Assembly: GCA_902629495.1 (NCBI GenBank)
Contig: CACORA010000021.1
Coordinates: 1-34,885, forward strand
DNA from: Planctomycetaceae bacterium
Lineage (GTDB): Bacteria; Planctomycetota; Planctomycetia; Pirellulales; UBA1268
Direction: 5' to 3'
Length of the DNA stretch: 34,885 nt
A program made the translations under genes and the position numbers. Position 1 is the stretch's first letter, and every line of letters starts with the position of its first letter. Shown one piece after another: positions 33,012-34,885 of this stretch. The notes below the pieces were generated by a model. The model did no database searches and had not been told where the DNA came from. It saw only the letters and a program-made list of their open reading frames with translations.

Positions 33012-34885
33012 TTACGATCTCTCAAAAACAACCGTTCGAACAGACATTGGGGCAAGGGGTGTGCTTACATCTATGGCCTCACAATTTCGGTCAGCATCTG
33101 TTTGCCATGCCTCTGCAGCTTTCATTCCTGCCGGCGGAACCCACTGCACGCTGCAAGGGTTCGCTGCATCATTTATCACAACTGCAACGATCTCTTGACC
33201 ATTCGGATTGCGAAATGCCGACACATGAAGACCATCAACGGTATGTGTAGCCAGACGTTGATACCCTGGCTGAATAAATGCGGAATACTGCCGAAACGTA
33301 TAGAACTTTTTTGTCCGCTCGAGAAAAATTTGCTGGCCGTTGTCATTCTTGGTTTCTTGCACCAAGACGAGACCTTCATCCCGGTGTTTTTGACGCACGT
33401 TGGGATTCTTTTCCTTGTCCGGCGCAACACTGTAAATAAGTCCCCACCAAAGAAATGCATTCGCTTCAGCCTCGGTAAGAGTCATGTGAATATACCGAGC
33501 GGCTTTGATTGCTTTATCATGCTCTGTCAGTTCTGAATTCCAGCCATACGTATGCCATTCATCACCGTTCCACTGGGCTCCAGTTGTTTCAGTCATCCAC
33601 AGTCGTTTCTTCGGAAAATATTCCCGACGCATCCCCCCCAGTACTGATGAATTATGCTCAAGTATCCCAATATGGCCCTCATCACCCTCCACAAAGCTGT
33701 CGTACATGTGGTACGTCGCAACATCGACATGAGGATTCATCAATACTGGCAGAAATCGTTGAACCTCAGACGCTTCAGAGCCCACATACGCAAGATCAGG
33801 CGCTGCAATCGCCACGCCTTCAAGCCCAGATGCTGTAAAGCGAGGCTTCACCTTTTGGCTAATGAAATCTGAAAGGCGATGTGGTTCCCACTGGCATGTC
33901 TGCGTACCCACATGTGACCAATTTGATTCATTCTGTATCCCCACACTCGTTACATTGATTCCCCAATCAAGATACTGCCTCACTCTTGATGTTATTTCAT
34001 CTGCCCACGCATCTTCCATCGATGGTTTGAGGACGTAGTGCTCTTGGCCCTCACTTCCTTCTATATTAAGCCGCTCATTCGCCTGCAAACGGCTTCGTGA
34101 ACGTGGCTGCCAGAAAGAGAGTAAAACCTGTAGACCAGGATGATTCTGCATGGACCGCAGAAGAACGTCGCGGTTATGATCCTCCGATCCTTTTTTCGTA
34201 ATTTCACCCTGAGCACGAATAATCGAAACACGAAGATCTTTAACTGCTGCTTCCAGTGCCTGATCATCTGCATACGTACCCCAAAATGCAATTGATCCAC
34301 CAAATCCATCTACGGTTTGTCGAACATGTGACTCCATGTCCTGAATCTTAATTGTGTCTGATGAAACGGCTTGGGAAGCATTCGCTGTTTTGGACTGATT
34401 TATTCGAATACCAAGACGCTCAACTCCTCTCGCTACGTCATCCGCATATCGTGGATCATCAATAACGTTCGTCACCTCTCCGGGATCTGCTTTCAGGTCT
34501 GTCAGGACTCTCGCACGAACATCTCCGGACGAATGATGCCATTCTGTATATCGAAAGTTTGAAAATCGAATACTATGTCCGACGGACTCACCAGCCGGAT
34601 AGGAACTATAAGCATCCAGTCGGTGTCCTGCAGTTGGATCATCGAGAAGCCCTGTCAAACTCCGCCCCTGACAATGAACTGGTATCGGAATGCCAGTCAT
34701 ATCACAAAGCGTTGGATAGAGGTCAATAAGCTCGACGAGTCGCGGCGTTGAGACTCCGCCTTTTCGTTTCGGGTCACGAATAATAAGTGGCACACGGGTG
34801 TCACACTCGAAATTTGTATGTTTACACCACGAACTGTGATCACCCAATTTCCAACCATGATCACCCCACAGAACAACAATGGTAT
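33012..34885 (-). CDS. Sulfatase-GH30 fusion, 5' end beyond the window
   Basis: One uninterrupted frame to the right edge. At the edge it reads ...TIVVLWGDHGWKLGDHSSW, which is inside a sulfatase, so the N-terminal half (signal, FGly motif) is outside. The sulfatase C-terminal part continues with CKHTNFECDTRVPLIIRDP and ends near DPGEVTNVIDDPRY. After a short Ser/Ala-rich linker comes a GH30-like TIM barrel from about 34361 leftward: TVDGFGGSIAFWGT, candidate acid/base Glu (codon 33927-33929) in SVGIQNESNW, and candidate nucleophile Glu (33588-33590) in LWMTETTGAQW. It finishes with the usual beta-sandwich (FYTFRQYSAFIQPGYQRL ... VRTVVFE). The two activities would be on one exported protein. 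Glycan specificity is unknown. Confidence 0.88.
   Translation of the reverse strand, partial: TIVVLWGDHGWKLGDHSSWCKHTNFECDTRVPLIIRDPKRKGGVSTPRLVELIDLYPTLCDMTGIPIPVHCQGRSLTGLLDDPTAGHRLDAYSSYPAGESVGHSIRFSNFRYTEWHHSSGDVRARVLTDLKADPGEVTNVIDDPRYADDVARGVERLGIRINQSKTANASQAVSSDTIKIQDMESHVRQTVDGFGGSIAFWGTYADDQALEAAVKDLRVSIIRAQGEITKKGSEDHNRDVLLRSMQNHPGLQVLLSFWQPRSRSRLQANERLNIEGSEGQEHYVLKPSMEDAWADEITSRVRQYLDWGINVTSVGIQNESNWSHVGTQTCQWEPHRLSDFISQKVKPRFTASGLEGVAIAAPDLAYVGSEASEVQRFLPVLMNPHVDVATYHMYDSFVEGDEGHIGILEHNSSVLGGMRREYFPKKRLWMTETTGAQWNGDEWHTYGWNSELTEHDKAIKAARYIHMTLTEAEANAFLWWGLIYSVAPDKEKNPNVRQKHRDEGLVLVQETKNDNGQQIFLERTKKFYTFRQYSAFIQPGYQRLATHTVDGLHVSAFRNPNGQEIVAVVINDAANPCSVQWVPPAGMKAAEAWQTDADRNCEAIDVSTPLAPMSVRTVVFERS

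Overview
The window looks like chromosomal DNA of a planctomycete (Planctomycetota, probably Pirellulales-like; inferred from gene content, not from a search). The signs are three formylglycine-type sulfatases, a large membrane Ser/Thr kinase with an extracytoplasmic domain, several small zinc-ribbon or membrane proteins of the kind common in that phylum, a tiny lipoprotein, an exported single-CxxCH protein, and housekeeping genes scattered in short operons. Genes are tightly packed, GTG starts are frequent, base composition looks moderate, and there is no gene-free stretch over 300 bp. I see no insertion sequence, phage, CRISPR array or rRNA.

Layout. 1-2530 (+) is the 3' part of topA. 2589-5042 (-) is pyrD-trpS-acpS, read leftward, with overlapping or nearly touching ends. 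5292-5999 (+) holds a HU/IHF-type DNA-binding protein and a 72-residue lipoprotein. 6087-7196 holds a divergent pair, a YkgJ-type Cys-cluster protein (-) and RluA (+). 7211-13651 (-) is a compact run: zinc-ribbon membrane protein, a fused FAD/4Fe-4S dehydrogenase of YdiJ type, moaD, moaE, moaA and a cysteine desulfurase. It looks like a molybdopterin-synthesis operon carrying its own sulfur-mobilising enzyme.

13874-16917 (+) carries an exported sulfatase and a Tat-exported beta-propeller protein. 16947-19488 (-) is DUF309 - LON-domain protein - folE - polytopic membrane protein. 19521-22816 (+) is nth, dcd, aspS and a tRNA-Val(UAC) whose first ten bases are also the end of aspS. 23028-24332 (+) is a second sulfatase. 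24318-27950 holds a thioesterase, a double-ACT protein, two zinc-ribbon proteins and an HD-domain phosphohydrolase. 27954-30698 (-) is the Ser/Thr kinase, a terminator, a small tandem repeat and the CxxCH protein. 30861-32425 is an HdeD-like membrane protein (+) facing a divergent MgtE-like CBS transporter (-). 32490-32999 (-) is a small GGQ release-factor-like protein. 33012 to the right edge (-) is a single reading frame joining the C-terminal part of a sulfatase to a GH30-like glycoside hydrolase; its 5' end lies outside the window.

How it fits together. Most of the window is housekeeping: topology, translation, pyrimidine, folate and Moco synthesis, and DNA repair. The accessory layer is degradation of sulfated polysaccharides: three sulfatases, a PL22-like propeller and a GH30 domain. 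The most unusual item is the sulfatase-GH30 fusion, which would couple desulfation and glycosidic cleavage in one exported chain. The best small-scale signals are the aspS/tRNA-Val overlap, a perfect 12-bp inverted repeat inside the end of the HD gene, and a 44-bp-period tandem repeat in front of the CxxCH gene.
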